Source: Puniceibacterium confluentis (GTDB lineage: Bacteria > Pseudomonadota > Alphaproteobacteria > Rhodobacterales > Rhodobacteraceae). Taken from it: a DNA stretch of 64,000 bases. A model generated the notes under the pieces. It made no database searches and was not told the origin of the DNA. It worked only from the letters and a program-made list of their open reading frames with translations. The position numbers and the translations under genes were made by a program. The DNA lies in NCBI RefSeq assembly GCF_007923445.1, contig NZ_VOJI01000009.1:144722-208721 (forward strand), written 5' to 3'. Every line of letters begins with the position of its first letter. Within the stretch, counting starts at the first letter, position 1. This document shows, piece after piece, positions 39,172 through 48,551 of this stretch.

Positions 39172-40314
39172 ATGAGCAAGTCCCGCGATGCCTTTCGCAC
39201 AATCAGCGAGGTGGCGGATTGGCTCAACACACCGGCCCACGTACTGCGTTTCTGGGAAAGCAAGTTCACCCAGGTGAAGCCGGTCAAGCGCGCCGGCGGA
39301 CGTCGCTACTATCGTCCGGCCGACATGGAATTGCTTGGGGGAATCAAGACCTTGCTGCATGACGAAGGCATGACCATCAAAGGCGTGCAAAAGGTGCTGC
39401 GCGAACAGGGCGTCAAACACGTGGCAGCCCTGTCCGCTATCAAGGCCGACGTCGCGGACGTCCGCGATGCGTCCGAGATCATCGAAGAAGCGCCCTTTGC
39501 CGATGTGCCGGAACCCGATGACATCGTCGTGCCCTTCGCCCCGTTTGTGCCGCCGGAAAAGAACCGCGGTTCTGTCCCCCCGGTGGCGCAGTACGAAGAC
39601 GCCGAGGCAGAGCCAACGCTGGATCTGGACGCCGACGCGCCTGCCGACACGCAGCAGGAACCGGTCACGGATCCTGAGCCTGAACCGGCTGCCACGAGCC
39701 AACCCGAGGGTGCCGACACGCAGCAGGCCACAGCCGATGCCGCACCAGAGGACATCCAGTCTGACGAGGACTCCGAGCCGGATGTTTCCGATACGCCAGA
39801 GGCATTCGACCCTGTGAGCGCCGCGCCAGCATCAGAGGCCGTACCCATGCCGGAGGCCGTGCCCATGCCGGAGCCGGAACCCGATGCGCCCGAGACCGCC
39901 GCGACCGGCGTGCAGGACACATTTGCCGCCGACCCCGATGACAGCCCGCTGCCCGGTTTCCTTCAGGCTCCGCTGGATACGACTCCGGACGCAGCTGACG
40001 CAGCTGACGCAGAAGAATCGGACGCCGGACACGCCGGGGACGGTCCGGCCGAAGCCGCCGATATGGACGAACCGTCGGACAGCCAGGATGTCAGCGACGC
40101 AACACCGGCGCCCGATGGCGACGACACGGTTTCGATCCCTGCAACCTCCCTGCCCTCCGACCCGGACCTGGCGGCGATCGAGGTTGCACCGCACTGCCTG
40201 AGCCACCTGTCGCGGATCACGCACCTCACACCGGAACAACGCCAAGCCATCGCGCCTCTGGTGGCCCGGTTGCGTGCCCATCTGTCCGGGCCCCGGATCA
40301 ACCGCGACGGTTGA
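39172..40314 (+). CDS. MerR-family regulator with a long acidic, proline-rich tail
   Basis: The N-terminal ~75 residues are a MerR winged helix ([25 protein letters not shown] and [20 protein letters not shown]). Residues ~110-340 are low-complexity, rich in Asp, Glu, Pro and Ala, including a tandem VPMPEA repeat, and probably disordered. A short helical segment ends the protein ([26 protein letters not shown]). It starts 10 bases after ihfA and is likely co-transcribed. There is no metal-binding Cys arrangement. Targets are unknown. Confidence 0.88.
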   Translation: MSKSRDAFRTISEVADWLNTPAHVLRFWESKFTQVKPVKRAGGRRYYRPADMELLGGIKTLLHDEGMTIKGVQKVLREQGVKHVAALSAIKADVADVRDASEIIEEAPFADVPEPDDIVVPFAPFVPPEKNRGSVPPVAQYEDAEAEPTLDLDADAPADTQQEPVTDPEPEPAATSQPEGADTQQATADAAPEDIQSDEDSEPDVSDTPEAFDPVSAAPASEAVPMPEAVPMPEPEPDAPETAATGVQDTFAADPDDSPLPGFLQAPLDTTPDAADAADAEESDAGHAGDGPAEAADMDEPSDSQDVSDATPAPDGDDTVSIPATSLPSDPDLAAIEVAPHCLSHLSRITHLTPEQRQAIAPLVARLRAHLSGPRINRDG

Positions 40315-40386
40315 GACCGCGGCGTGCAGAAAACTGACATTTCGGGCTTGCCCTCGCAGGTAAAAACGATATGACAGGCCGCAAGT

Positions 40387-40463
40387 CGGGCTATAGCGCA
40401 GCCTGGTAGCGCGTCCGTCTGGGGGACGGAAGGTCGCAGGTTCGAGTCCTGCTAGCCCGACCA
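40387..40463 (+). tRNA. tRNA-Pro (GGG)
   Basis: A 77-base cloverleaf with acceptor CGGGCTA/TAGCCCG, A73 and encoded CCA. The anticodon stem TCCGT/ACGGA closes the loop CTGGGGG, giving GGG at 40421-40423. The T-arm is CGCAG-GTTCGAG-type. Confidence 0.95.
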
Positions 40464-40652
40464 GCTACCACATGCTCCTGCGGAGCATCCCAAGCCAATG
40501 GCTTGCCCCCAATCAGATTTCCAACATTTGTCGGCGCCCCCTCGCGTGACCCGCGAGGGTCGCAACATACTGCGGCGGCCGCACTTTGCCCTCCCCCTTG
40601 GCGGGTCGAGTTGTTATGCACAGGCAGCGCACAGATGCATGAGGAGACAGCG

Positions 40653-41729
40653 ATGACAGGCGTTCTGGCCAGCCAGCATATCGAGGCGATGATCGCAGAG
40701 GGCACGCTGTTCTCGGACACTCCTGTTCTGGGCGCTCAGGTGCAACCCGCCAGTCTGGATCTGCGACTGGGCAACGTGGCCTACCGGGTGCGCGCCTCGT
40801 TTCTGGCAGGGCACGGTCAGAGCGTGGCCGACCGCATCGAAGAGTTTGTCATGCACAGTGTCGATCTCAGTGCCGGCGCGGTGCTGGAAAAAGGCTGCGT
40901 CTATGTCGTTCCGCTGATGGAACAGCTAACCCTGCCCGAAGATGTGCAGGCGATTGCCAACGCCAAAAGCTCGACCGGACGACTGGACCTGCTGACCCGG
41001 CTGATCACCGACGGAGGCACGGAATTCGACCGCATTGCCCAGGGTTACGCAGGGCCGCTGTATGCCGAAATCTGCCCGCGATCGTTTTCGGTGCTGGTGC
41101 GCCCGGGCATGCGGCTGAACCAGATCCGGTTTCGCAAGGGGCGTTCGGTTCTGAGCGATCCGGAACTCTCGGCGCTGCACGACAGTGACATCCTTGTCTC
41201 CGGAGGGGCGGCGGTGATCAGCGAAGGCCTGGGCTTCTCGGTCGATCTGAAACCGGCGCAGGGCACGCTGGTCGGCTACCGCGCCAAGCCGCACACCGGC
41301 GTGATCGATCTCGACCGCATCGGTGCCTATGACCCGGCCGAGTTCTGGGAGGAGCTGCGCACCGACAAGGGCCGCATCATTCTGGACCCCGATGCCTTTT
41401 ACATCCTGGTGAGCCGCGAGGCCGTGCATATTCCACCGGCCTATGCCGCCGAGATGGCCCCCTATTTTGCCATGGTCGGCGAGTTCCGCGTGCATTACGC
41501 GGGCTTCTTCGATCCCGGCTTTGGTCACGCCGAGGCGGGCGGGCACGGATCGCGCGGCGTGCTCGAGGTGCGCTGCCACGAGGCCCCCTTTGTGCTCGAG
41601 CACGGGCAGATCGTGGGGCGGCTGGTGTACGAGCGGATGGCAGCGGTTCCGGGGCAACTCTATGGGCGCGACATCGCCTCGAACTATCAGGGTCAGGGAT
41701 TGAAGCTGTCGAAACATTTTCGTGATTAA
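40653..41729 (+). CDS. dcd: dCTP deaminase, long two-domain form
   Basis: 2'-deoxycytidine 5'-triphosphate deaminase, 358 residues, about twice the enterobacterial enzyme. The N-terminal half has VQPASLDLRLGNVAYRV, with AKSSTGRLDL of the nucleotide-binding loop; the C-terminal half repeats the fold with HYAGFFDPGFGHAEAGG and a VLEVRCHEAPFVLEHGQ segment. The duplicated form is typical of alphaproteobacteria. GAGGAG lies upstream of the ATG at 40653. It supplies dUTP for thymidylate synthesis. Confidence 0.92.
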   Translation: MTGVLASQHIEAMIAEGTLFSDTPVLGAQVQPASLDLRLGNVAYRVRASFLAGHGQSVADRIEEFVMHSVDLSAGAVLEKGCVYVVPLMEQLTLPEDVQAIANAKSSTGRLDLLTRLITDGGTEFDRIAQGYAGPLYAEICPRSFSVLVRPGMRLNQIRFRKGRSVLSDPELSALHDSDILVSGGAAVISEGLGFSVDLKPAQGTLVGYRAKPHTGVIDLDRIGAYDPAEFWEELRTDKGRIILDPDAFYILVSREAVHIPPAYAAEMAPYFAMVGEFRVHYAGFFDPGFGHAEAGGHGSRGVLEVRCHEAPFVLEHGQIVGRLVYERMAAVPGQLYGRDIASNYQGQGLKLSKHFRD

Positions 41730-41900
41730 GTCAATATTTTCAGGAACCTGCGGAACCCTGCCGATCTGACCTCCCTGAGTGGCGGACCGGCGCCTATTTT
41801 TTCAGATCGCTGCATTTGCCGGGGAACCAGAGGCCGGTCCCGGGGCTTTCCACTCCGAAGGTTAACACGCCTTTGGAAAAACTCTGGAAGGACCAAGACA

Positions 41901-42563
41901 ATGAAACTCAAGCAGATCGCTCTTTTCTCGACCGCAATCGTCGGTCTTGTCGCGTCGCCCGCTCTGGCCGAATTGACAGCCAATGCAACCACGGAACTGA
42001 ACTTCCGTACCGGCCCGGGTCCGCAGTACGAAATTCAGGGTGTCATCCCCGCCGAGGGCGTCGTTGACGTCGCGGGTTGCCTCGACGATGGCGAATGGTG
42101 CGAAGTGTCGTTCGACGGTCAGACCGGCTGGGCCTATTCGGCTTATCTGACCACTCCGGTCGAAAACGAACCGGTGGTTCTGTATCAGCGGCCCGCCACG
42201 CTGGAAATCCAGACCGTCACCTATGACGAAGGCAACAAGGCAGCCGGCGGCGCCGCAGGGGCGACCATCGGGGCCGCAGCGGGCGCGCTTCTGATCGGCG
42301 GTCCGGCAGCCCTGGCGGCCGGTGCCATCATCGGCGCGGCCACCGGTGCTTCGTCCTCGATTGACGAAGAAACCGTGACCTATGTGCGCCAGAACCCGGT
42401 CGAGCCGGTCTACCTGACCGGCGAAGTGGCCGTGGGCGCCGGCATCCCCGACACGGTGCAGGTATATGAACTGCCCGAGCCGAAATATGCCTATGTCAAT
42501 GTCAACGGCCTGCCGGTCGTGATCGACTCCGAGACACGTCGCGTCGTGACCGTAGTTCGGTAA
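41901..42563 (+). CDS. Secreted SH3b-domain protein with glycine-zipper segment
   Basis: A 220-residue envelope protein. Signal peptide at 1-23 (cleaved after SPALA), bacterial SH3 domain at ~25-85 (ANATTELNFRTGPGPQYEIQGVIP), a glycine-rich zipper (~115-150, AAGGAAGATIGAAAGALLIGG), and a C-terminal DUF1236-like part. SH3b domains often bind cell wall. It ends at a strong terminator, so it is a single-gene unit. Confidence 0.85.
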   Translation: MKLKQIALFSTAIVGLVASPALAELTANATTELNFRTGPGPQYEIQGVIPAEGVVDVAGCLDDGEWCEVSFDGQTGWAYSAYLTTPVENEPVVLYQRPATLEIQTVTYDEGNKAAGGAAGATIGAAAGALLIGGPAALAAGAIIGAATGASSSIDEETVTYVRQNPVEPVYLTGEVAVGAGIPDTVQVYELPEPKYAYVNVNGLPVVIDSETRRVVTVVR

Positions 42564-42585
42564 CCCGACTGACATGACACGCCAG

Positions 42586-42615
42586 AGGCCCCGACCATCG
42601 CGTCGGGGCCTTTTT
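42586..42615 (+). terminator. Rho-independent terminator of the SH3 protein gene
   Basis: AGGCCCCGAC (42586-42595) pairs with GTCGGGGCCT (42602-42611) around a 6-base loop, followed by TTTTT. It lies 23 bases after the stop. Confidence 0.95.
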
Positions 42616-42649
42616 ACGTCGCAGGGACCGGCTCAACCGGTTTGCGTTG

Positions 42650-42856
42650 CTATCGGGCCCCGCGCCGCATCAGCCGGGCGGCCTGCCGCGCCCGTTTGGC
42701 CGTGGCGCGGGCCTGGCGTTGCTGTTGGCGTTCGGCTGGGCTCATTGGGCTGTGTCCGGCACCGCGGACAGGGTTCATCCCCGTGCCCACGCCCTTGTTG
42801 ATCAGGCGGCGGACCACCATGCGCAGGACCATGTTGACGATTCGATTGACATTCAT
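42650..42856 (-). CDS. Small basic hypothetical protein
   Basis: A 68-residue protein beginning MNVNRIVNMVLRMVVRRLINKG, an amphipathic, very basic helix, followed by a Ser/Pro linker and an Arg/Ala/Gln-rich helix (AERQQQRQARATAKRARQAARL). The composition and the position beside scpB recall small conserved Rhodobacterales proteins, but I know no function. It could bind nucleic acid or membrane. Confidence 0.6.
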   Translation of the reverse strand: MNVNRIVNMVLRMVVRRLINKGVGTGMNPVRGAGHSPMSPAERQQQRQARATAKRARQAARLMRRGAR

Positions 42857-42939
42857 GTTGGCGATGCTCCCGGTATCTGCTCGGTGACTTCCGACGCAAG
42901 GCTAACATCGGAATGTGCGTTTTTCAGGGCCTTTCGGCA

Positions 42940-43623
42940 TCAATCCTCGAACAATTCGCTCTGACCGCTGTCCAGCGCCTCGTCTGCGTCGGTGTCGCCT
43001 TCGCCGCCCAGTGGCATCGCGCCCGGCGGCGGGCGGTTGTCCAGCAGGCCCGCAGCGCGCAGCTCCTTCAGCCCAGGCAGGTCGCGGGCGGACTCGAGGC
43101 CGAAGTGGTCCAGAAATTCCTGGGTGACCACAAAGGTCACCGGCCGCCCCGGGGTCATCTTGCGACGACCAAAGCGGATCCACTCCATTTCCAGCAACTG
43201 ATCAACCGTACCGCGCGAAACCGAGACACCGCGGATTTCCTCGATCTCCGCGCGGGTGACCGGCGCGTGGTAGGCGATGATGGCCAGGGTTTCGATTGCG
43301 GCGCGGGACAGTTTGCGGGTCTCGACCGTTTCCTTCTGCATCAGAAACGACAGGTCAGGCGCGGTCCGAATGGCCCAGGCATCCCCCACTTTCACCACCT
43401 GTACGCCCCGCCCGTCATAGCGTTTGCGCAGATGGACCAAGGCTTCGGCCGCGTCACAGCCGTGTGGCATCCGGTCGTTGAGTTCCTTGACCGTCACCGG
43501 ATCGGCCGTCGCGAACAGGATGGCTTCGACCATGCGCTCCTGTTCGCCCATCACCGGGGCGTCGAACAGGCTGGGCTTGACCGGTTGATCCGGCGGCGGG
43601 GCGGTTTCGTCAGCAGACGTCAA
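42940..43623 (-). CDS. scpB: Segregation and condensation protein B
   Basis: ScpB, the winged-helix kleisin partner of SMC-ScpAB, 227 residues. VEAILFATADPVTVKEL opens the first winged helix and ALETLAIIAYHAPVTRAEIEEIRGVSVS, the second. The start is TTG with CGGA upstream, the best available, since no ATG in frame precedes the domain. It lies 72 bases after scpA. Confidence 0.93.
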   Translation of the reverse strand: MTSADETAPPPDQPVKPSLFDAPVMGEQERMVEAILFATADPVTVKELNDRMPHGCDAAEALVHLRKRYDGRGVQVVKVGDAWAIRTAPDLSFLMQKETVETRKLSRAAIETLAIIAYHAPVTRAEIEEIRGVSVSRGTVDQLLEMEWIRFGRRKMTPGRPVTFVVTQEFLDHFGLESARDLPGLKELRAAGLLDNRPPPGAMPLGGEGDTDADEALDSGQSELFED

Positions 43624-43695
43624 GTTCGGTATCCGTTTGTTTTGAGAAAGACTGTTCCGGAGCGTTTGGCCCGCGCGCGTCCTGCGGGCGCTGCG

Positions 43696-44493
43696 TCAGA
43701 CATCCCGTCCCTCGCGCCGCCGCATCTGGATCGGTGAGAACAGCTCCGACTGGCGCAGTTCTGCCTTGCCCTCCTTCACCAGTTCCAGCGAGGCGGCAAA
43801 GGTGGCCGCGGTGGCCGAGCGCCACTTGACCGGGTCGAGGTCCCAGCCCTCGGGCATGTAGGTCACAAGGTCGGTCCATGTGCCGGCAAAGCCGATCAGG
43901 CCGCGCATGCGTTCCAGCGCCTGCTCCATGGTCCAGACCTTGTCGCGGTCCATCACGAAGGGACGGAATTCGTCGCGGGTGCGAATGCGGGCGTATCCCT
44001 GCATGAGGTCCAGCAGGGTCGCGGTATAGCGCACCGCGCGGACCCGCTCGATCTCCTGACTTTCGCCCCGGGCAAAGAAGTCCCGCCCCAGCCGGTCGCG
44101 CCCCATCAGCCGTGCCGCCACATCCCGCATCGCCTGCAACCGTTCCAGCTGAAAGGCCAGATGCGCGGCAAGCTCTTCGCCCGAGGGGCCGTCTTCGGTC
44201 GGGTCCGGTGGCAGCAGCAGCCGCGATTTGAGAAAGGCAAGCCAGGCCGCCATCACCAGATAGTCGGCAGCAAGTTCGAGGCGCAGCGCCTTTGCCTCTT
44301 CGACAAAGGACAGATACTGGCGCGCCAGTTCCAGCACGGAGATCTTGCGCAGGTCGACCTTCTGGGTGCGGCTGAGCGTCAGCAGCAGGTCCAGCGGTCC
44401 CTCGAACCCGTCGACGTCGACAATCAGCGCCTCGGCGACAAGACGGTCGGCAACGCTCTGCGGGTCGGGTACAAATGGGTCCTGGTCAGTCAT
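43696..44493 (-). CDS. scpA: Segregation and condensation protein A
   Basis: ScpA kleisin, 265 residues, linking SMC heads for chromosome segregation. VDGFEGPLDLLLTLSRTQKVDLRKISVLELARQYL is the N-terminal signature and the C-terminal winged helix is present (AATFAASLELVKEGKAELRQSELFSPI). The ATG at 44493 overlaps the end of nagZ by 8 bases, so it is translated in the same operon. Confidence 0.96.
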   Translation of the reverse strand: MTDQDPFVPDPQSVADRLVAEALIVDVDGFEGPLDLLLTLSRTQKVDLRKISVLELARQYLSFVEEAKALRLELAADYLVMAAWLAFLKSRLLLPPDPTEDGPSGEELAAHLAFQLERLQAMRDVAARLMGRDRLGRDFFARGESQEIERVRAVRYTATLLDLMQGYARIRTRDEFRPFVMDRDKVWTMEQALERMRGLIGFAGTWTDLVTYMPEGWDLDPVKWRSATAATFAASLELVKEGKAELRQSELFSPIQMRRREGRDV

Positions 44494-45496
44494 CCGCACG
44501 CTCTTCGGGAAGCGCCTCAAGCTGGGCCGCAAGGGCCGCGATGTCAACCTCCGGAGCTTGGGGCCGCGCCGCGAGCGCCGCCTCGGCCCGGGTCTGGGCG
44601 GCGTCGGACAGATGGCCGATCCGCCGCATCAGCGGCAGCATCTCGGACATGTCGCCGTTGCAGTGCAGGACGATGTCGCACCCGGCCGCCAGCGACGCGG
44701 CCCCGCGTTCGGGGATGGTGCCCGACAGCGCCTGCATCGAGATATCATCGGTCATGATCATTCCGGCAAAGCCCAGATCCTCGCGGATCATCCGCATCAT
44801 CCGGGCCGAGGTGGTGGCCGGCTGTCCATCAAAGGCATCGTAGACCAAATGCGCGGTCATCCCCAGCGGCAGGTCGGAAAACGGCGTGAAGGCCGCGAAA
44901 TCCACAGCGTGCAGGGTGTCGGCGGCGGCGGTGATGCGGGGCAGCGCCAGGTGGCTGTCCAGCTGCGCGAGGCCATGCCCCGGAATGTGTTTCACCACCG
45001 GCAGCACGCCGCCATCCAGATGCGCCTGCGCCACTGCCCGGCCGATCTCGACAACCCGCGCGACGGTTTCGCCGTAGCAGCGGTTGCGCAGGAAGGCATG
45101 GGTTTCGGGGCGCGCCACGTCCAGCATCGGCGCGCAGTTGCCGTCGATGCCAAGGGCCAGAAGTTCGGCGGCGATGATGCGGTAGCGCAGGTACATCGCC
45201 CGGCCCGCGTGATTGCCGTACTGAGCCACGTGGTCCAGCGGTGCCGGCCAGTCCCGCGCCAGCGGCGGGCGCAGACGCTGCACGCGCCCGCCCTCCTGGT
45301 CGATGAACACAGGTGCCTGCCAGCCAACGGCGGCGCGCAGATCGGCGCACAGCGCACGGATCTGGTCGCCGTCCTCGAGGTTGCGGTTGAACAGGATGAA
45401 GCCGAAGGGATTCACATCGCCGAAGAACCGGCGTTCAGCCCCGCTCAGTCGCGGCCCCGCGCAACCAAGAATGGCGGCGCCAAAGCGCGACGTCAC
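44486..45496 (-). CDS. nagZ: Beta-N-acetylhexosaminidase NagZ
   Basis: Glycoside hydrolase family 3 enzyme, removing GlcNAc from peptidoglycan fragments during recycling, 336 residues. Motifs are FIDQEGGRVQRLRPP, VVKHIPGHG with the catalytic-dyad His, and MIMTDDISMQAL with the nucleophile Asp. The start is GTG at 45496 (VTSRFGAAILG), overlapping the SPOR gene stop as GTGA; longer frames carry no family sequence. Confidence 0.95.
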   Translation of the reverse strand: MTSRFGAAILGCAGPRLSGAERRFFGDVNPFGFILFNRNLEDGDQIRALCADLRAAVGWQAPVFIDQEGGRVQRLRPPLARDWPAPLDHVAQYGNHAGRAMYLRYRIIAAELLALGIDGNCAPMLDVARPETHAFLRNRCYGETVARVVEIGRAVAQAHLDGGVLPVVKHIPGHGLAQLDSHLALPRITAAADTLHAVDFAAFTPFSDLPLGMTAHLVYDAFDGQPATTSARMMRMIREDLGFAGMIMTDDISMQALSGTIPERGAASLAAGCDIVLHCNGDMSEMLPLMRRIGHLSDAAQTRAEAALAARPQAPEVDIAALAAQLEALPEERADD

Positions 45497-46560
45497 CGGG
45501 TGACCACCGGGATGCAGTCGGCATTCTCTGACACAAAGGCCGAGCAGAACCGGCGCGCGTCCGAAATATCGGCGAAGCCATGTGCCCGCAACCGGTAGAA
45601 CACCCGCCCACCGGACGAGGCGCGCTGGATCACCCGGTCCTTGCCCTCCATGTAGTCGCCGAACCGGGTTTCCAGACGGGTCCATTCCGCCCGTGCGGTT
45701 TCGGCGCTGTCATAGGCCCCCAGCTGCACGAGCCTTGTGCCTGTGGGCAGGGTTTCGGCGTCCAGTTCCGGGGTGGCGGCGGCAACGGGAACCAGAGGAG
45801 CAAGCGAGGCGGTGCGCTCGAGCCCGGTCGGGCGCAGCTGCGGGCGCAGCGAGCGGGCCACACCGGCGATCGTGCGCGGTATCGCGTCGACCAGCAGATC
45901 GGCCACCGGGGTTTCCGTGGCGGCCTCCGTGCTGGTGTCCTCTTCCAGGACGGCGGTGTCCGAGTCGTCTTCTTCGGGCATCCGTTCGACCTCGGGGATC
46001 GCGGCAACAGCGGATCCGGACAGCGGCGCCACTCCGGCGGCGATCTGATCGGCGAGCGCCTGGATCGGATCGCTGCTGGTCGGCGCGGGCATCACCGCCT
46101 TCGGAGGCTCGGCTTCGGCGGTGGTGTCCGCCGTGGTGTCCGCTGTGGCATCAAGCCCGTAGCGGACCTGGGACAGGCTGTCAGGAAGCGCGTCCGGCCG
46201 GGCCACATCGGTGATGCCAAGCGCGATGTCCTCGTCCGACAGAGCCACCGGGCGCGGCGCCAGGGTCAGGCGGTCGGCGGGATCAGCGGCAATGCCGGTC
46301 CCGGCCACATCGTTCACCGACAGCCCCTGATGGTCCGCCGCCTCGCCCCCGGGATTTTCCGGCGCGACCCGCATCGGGCCTTCGCTGGCCTGAACCACCG
46401 GAACGCCGCTCACATCGCGCATGATCAGGCGGGCGCCCCAGACACCGACTCCGGCGATCAGGGCGAGCGAAACCGCTGCCCCGGCCCAGTTGGTCATCGT
46501 TGCGATATTCGGTCTGGAACGCGCCCCTGTACCGGGCCCCGCCTGAGTGAAGTTTGCCAT
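45493..46560 (-). CDS. SPOR-domain inner-membrane protein
   Basis: A 355-residue protein: cytoplasmic N-terminus, one transmembrane helix (~27-47, AAVSLALIAGVGVWGARLI), a long acidic low-complexity periplasmic stretch (~50-270), and a C-terminal SPOR domain (~280-355, RLVQLGAYDSAETARAEWTRLETRFG), which binds denuded septal glycan. It precedes nagZ, scpA and scpB, linking cell-wall division, recycling and chromosome segregation. Confidence 0.9.
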   Translation of the reverse strand: MANFTQAGPGTGARSRPNIATMTNWAGAAVSLALIAGVGVWGARLIMRDVSGVPVVQASEGPMRVAPENPGGEAADHQGLSVNDVAGTGIAADPADRLTLAPRPVALSDEDIALGITDVARPDALPDSLSQVRYGLDATADTTADTTAEAEPPKAVMPAPTSSDPIQALADQIAAGVAPLSGSAVAAIPEVERMPEEDDSDTAVLEEDTSTEAATETPVADLLVDAIPRTIAGVARSLRPQLRPTGLERTASLAPLVPVAAATPELDAETLPTGTRLVQLGAYDSAETARAEWTRLETRFGDYMEGKDRVIQRASSGGRVFYRLRAHGFADISDARRFCSAFVSENADCIPVVTR

Positions 46561-46638
46561 GTCGCCTCTCTGCCCGCCGCGAGTGGTCCCCGGGACGTGG
46601 TTCTTGCACTGCCTCGAACCGGCGACGGCGCGCTTTGG

Positions 46639-48384
46639 TCAGCGCATCTCTTCAGCCGGTGTCACCCCTAGGATACCAAGGCCTGCGGAAATGACAACCG
46701 AGACCGCCCGCGCGAGGGCGATTTTCGCCTGGCTTGTGGCGGCGTCGTCATCCTGCAGGAACCGCAGCGCCGGTTCGTCGTTGCCACGGTTCCAGAGCGC
46801 GTGCAGATCCGAAGCCAGTTCGTAGAGATAAAACGCCACACGGTGCGGTTCGTGGGTGCGTGCGGCAATCTCGATCAGACGCGGCCATTCGGCCAGCTTG
46901 CGCGCGACCGCAAGCTCGGATTCGTGAGTCATGGCCTCCAGATCCGCACCGGCAAGCGTCGCGTCCGCCACGTCGATCCCCGCAGCGGATGCCTTGCGCA
47001 GCACCGAATTCACCCGGGCATTGGCATACTGGACGTAGAACACGGGGTTGTCGCGGCTCTGTTCGAGCACCTTGGCAAAGTCGAAATCCAGGGCGGCATC
47101 GTTCTTGCGGGTCAGCATCACAAAACGGGTCACGTCCGGGCCAACCTGTTCGACCACATCCGCCAGCGTGACAAAGGTGCCTGCCCGCTTGGACATCTTG
47201 AAGGGCTCGCCGTTCTTGTACAGCTTGACCAGCTGGCACAGTTTGATGTCGAGCGGGACAGTGCCCCCGGACAGTGCCGAAACCGCCGCCTTCATGCGTT
47301 TGACATAGCCACCGTGATCTGCGCCAAACACATCAATAAGCTGGTCGAAGCCTCTGGAAACCTTGTCATAATGATAGGCGATGTCGGGTGCGAAATAGGT
47401 CCAGCTGCCATCGGATTTCCGGATCGGCCGATCGACATCATCACCGTGTTCGGTCGATTTGAACAGCGTCTGTTCACGCGGCTCCCAGTCCTCGGGCTTT
47501 TTCCCCTTCGGCGGTTCGAGCACGCCACGGTAGATCAGGCCCTTGGATTCAAGTTCACCGATGGCCTTTTCGATCAGCCCGGTGCCATAGAGCGACTTCT
47601 CGGAAAAGAAGGTGTCCATTTCCACGCCCAGCAGCTTCAGGTCCGCACGGATCAGGTCCATCATCGCCTCGGTGGCAAAGCTGCGCACCTCGTCCAGCCA
47701 GACCGACTCGTCCTCGTCCAGGTACCGGTCGCCGACCTTCGACTTCAGCGCCTCGCCAACCTCGATCAGGTAGTCGCCGGGATAGCTGCCTTCGGGCCAG
47801 TCAACACTGAGATCATGCGCTTCGAGATAGCGCAGATAGACGGACCGGGCGAGCACATCGACCTGCGCACCACCGTCGTTGATGTAGTATTCGCGGGTCA
47901 CATCGTAGCCGGCATAGGACAGCAGGCTGGCCAGTGCATCGCCAAAGACCGCCCCCCGGGTGTGGCCGACATGCAACGGGCCGGTGGGGTTGGCCGAGAC
48001 GTATTCCACGTTGACCTTTGCGCCCTGCCCCATGACGGAACGGCCATAGCCGGTGCCTTCGCTCAGAACCGCGCGGGTGACGTGCTGCCAGACCACCGGT
48101 GCCAGACGCAGGTTCAGGAACCCCGGTCCCGCGACCTCGGTGGAAGTCACGCGGTCATCAGCCAGCAGCAGCGGCGCCAGTGCCTCGGCAATATCGCGTG
48201 GCTTCATCCTTGCGGGTTTGGCCAACACCATTGCGGCATTGGTCGCCATGTCGCCGTGCAGCGGATCGCGCGGCGGCTCGACTGTGACCGGACCCAGGTC
48301 CAGCCCTGCGGGCAGCGTGCCCTGAGCCTGAAGTTGCGCGATGGCGGAAGCCACCAGTGTACCGATGTCGGAAAAGAGGTTCAT
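46639..48384 (-). CDS. argS: Arginyl-tRNA synthetase
   Basis: Class I aminoacyl-tRNA synthetase, 581 residues. It has the ArgS-specific N-terminal domain, the HIGH-type motif in [15 protein letters not shown], the KMSK-type PFKMSKRAG, and a DALR anticodon-binding domain at the C-terminus. The start [10 protein letters not shown] at 48384 fits the family. It lies 78 bases upstream of the SPOR gene and may head that operon. Confidence 0.98.
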   Translation of the reverse strand: MNLFSDIGTLVASAIAQLQAQGTLPAGLDLGPVTVEPPRDPLHGDMATNAAMVLAKPARMKPRDIAEALAPLLLADDRVTSTEVAGPGFLNLRLAPVVWQHVTRAVLSEGTGYGRSVMGQGAKVNVEYVSANPTGPLHVGHTRGAVFGDALASLLSYAGYDVTREYYINDGGAQVDVLARSVYLRYLEAHDLSVDWPEGSYPGDYLIEVGEALKSKVGDRYLDEDESVWLDEVRSFATEAMMDLIRADLKLLGVEMDTFFSEKSLYGTGLIEKAIGELESKGLIYRGVLEPPKGKKPEDWEPREQTLFKSTEHGDDVDRPIRKSDGSWTYFAPDIAYHYDKVSRGFDQLIDVFGADHGGYVKRMKAAVSALSGGTVPLDIKLCQLVKLYKNGEPFKMSKRAGTFVTLADVVEQVGPDVTRFVMLTRKNDAALDFDFAKVLEQSRDNPVFYVQYANARVNSVLRKASAAGIDVADATLAGADLEAMTHESELAVARKLAEWPRLIEIAARTHEPHRVAFYLYELASDLHALWNRGNDEPALRFLQDDDAATSQAKIALARAVSVVISAGLGILGVTPAEEMR

Positions 48385-48551
48385 TTTAGCCGTCCTGTCT
48401 GTTGGCCCGGGTTTACCACGGCAAGGTCCGGCGTCAATGCCGCGCGCCCGCGACAGACCGGCCACGGCGCGGCGTGTCCGCGCGCCGTGCCGTCACCTCA
48501 CCCTGTCCGGGGCACCGGTTGTCCCGGCAGCGCCCGGACAGGCATCAGCGG

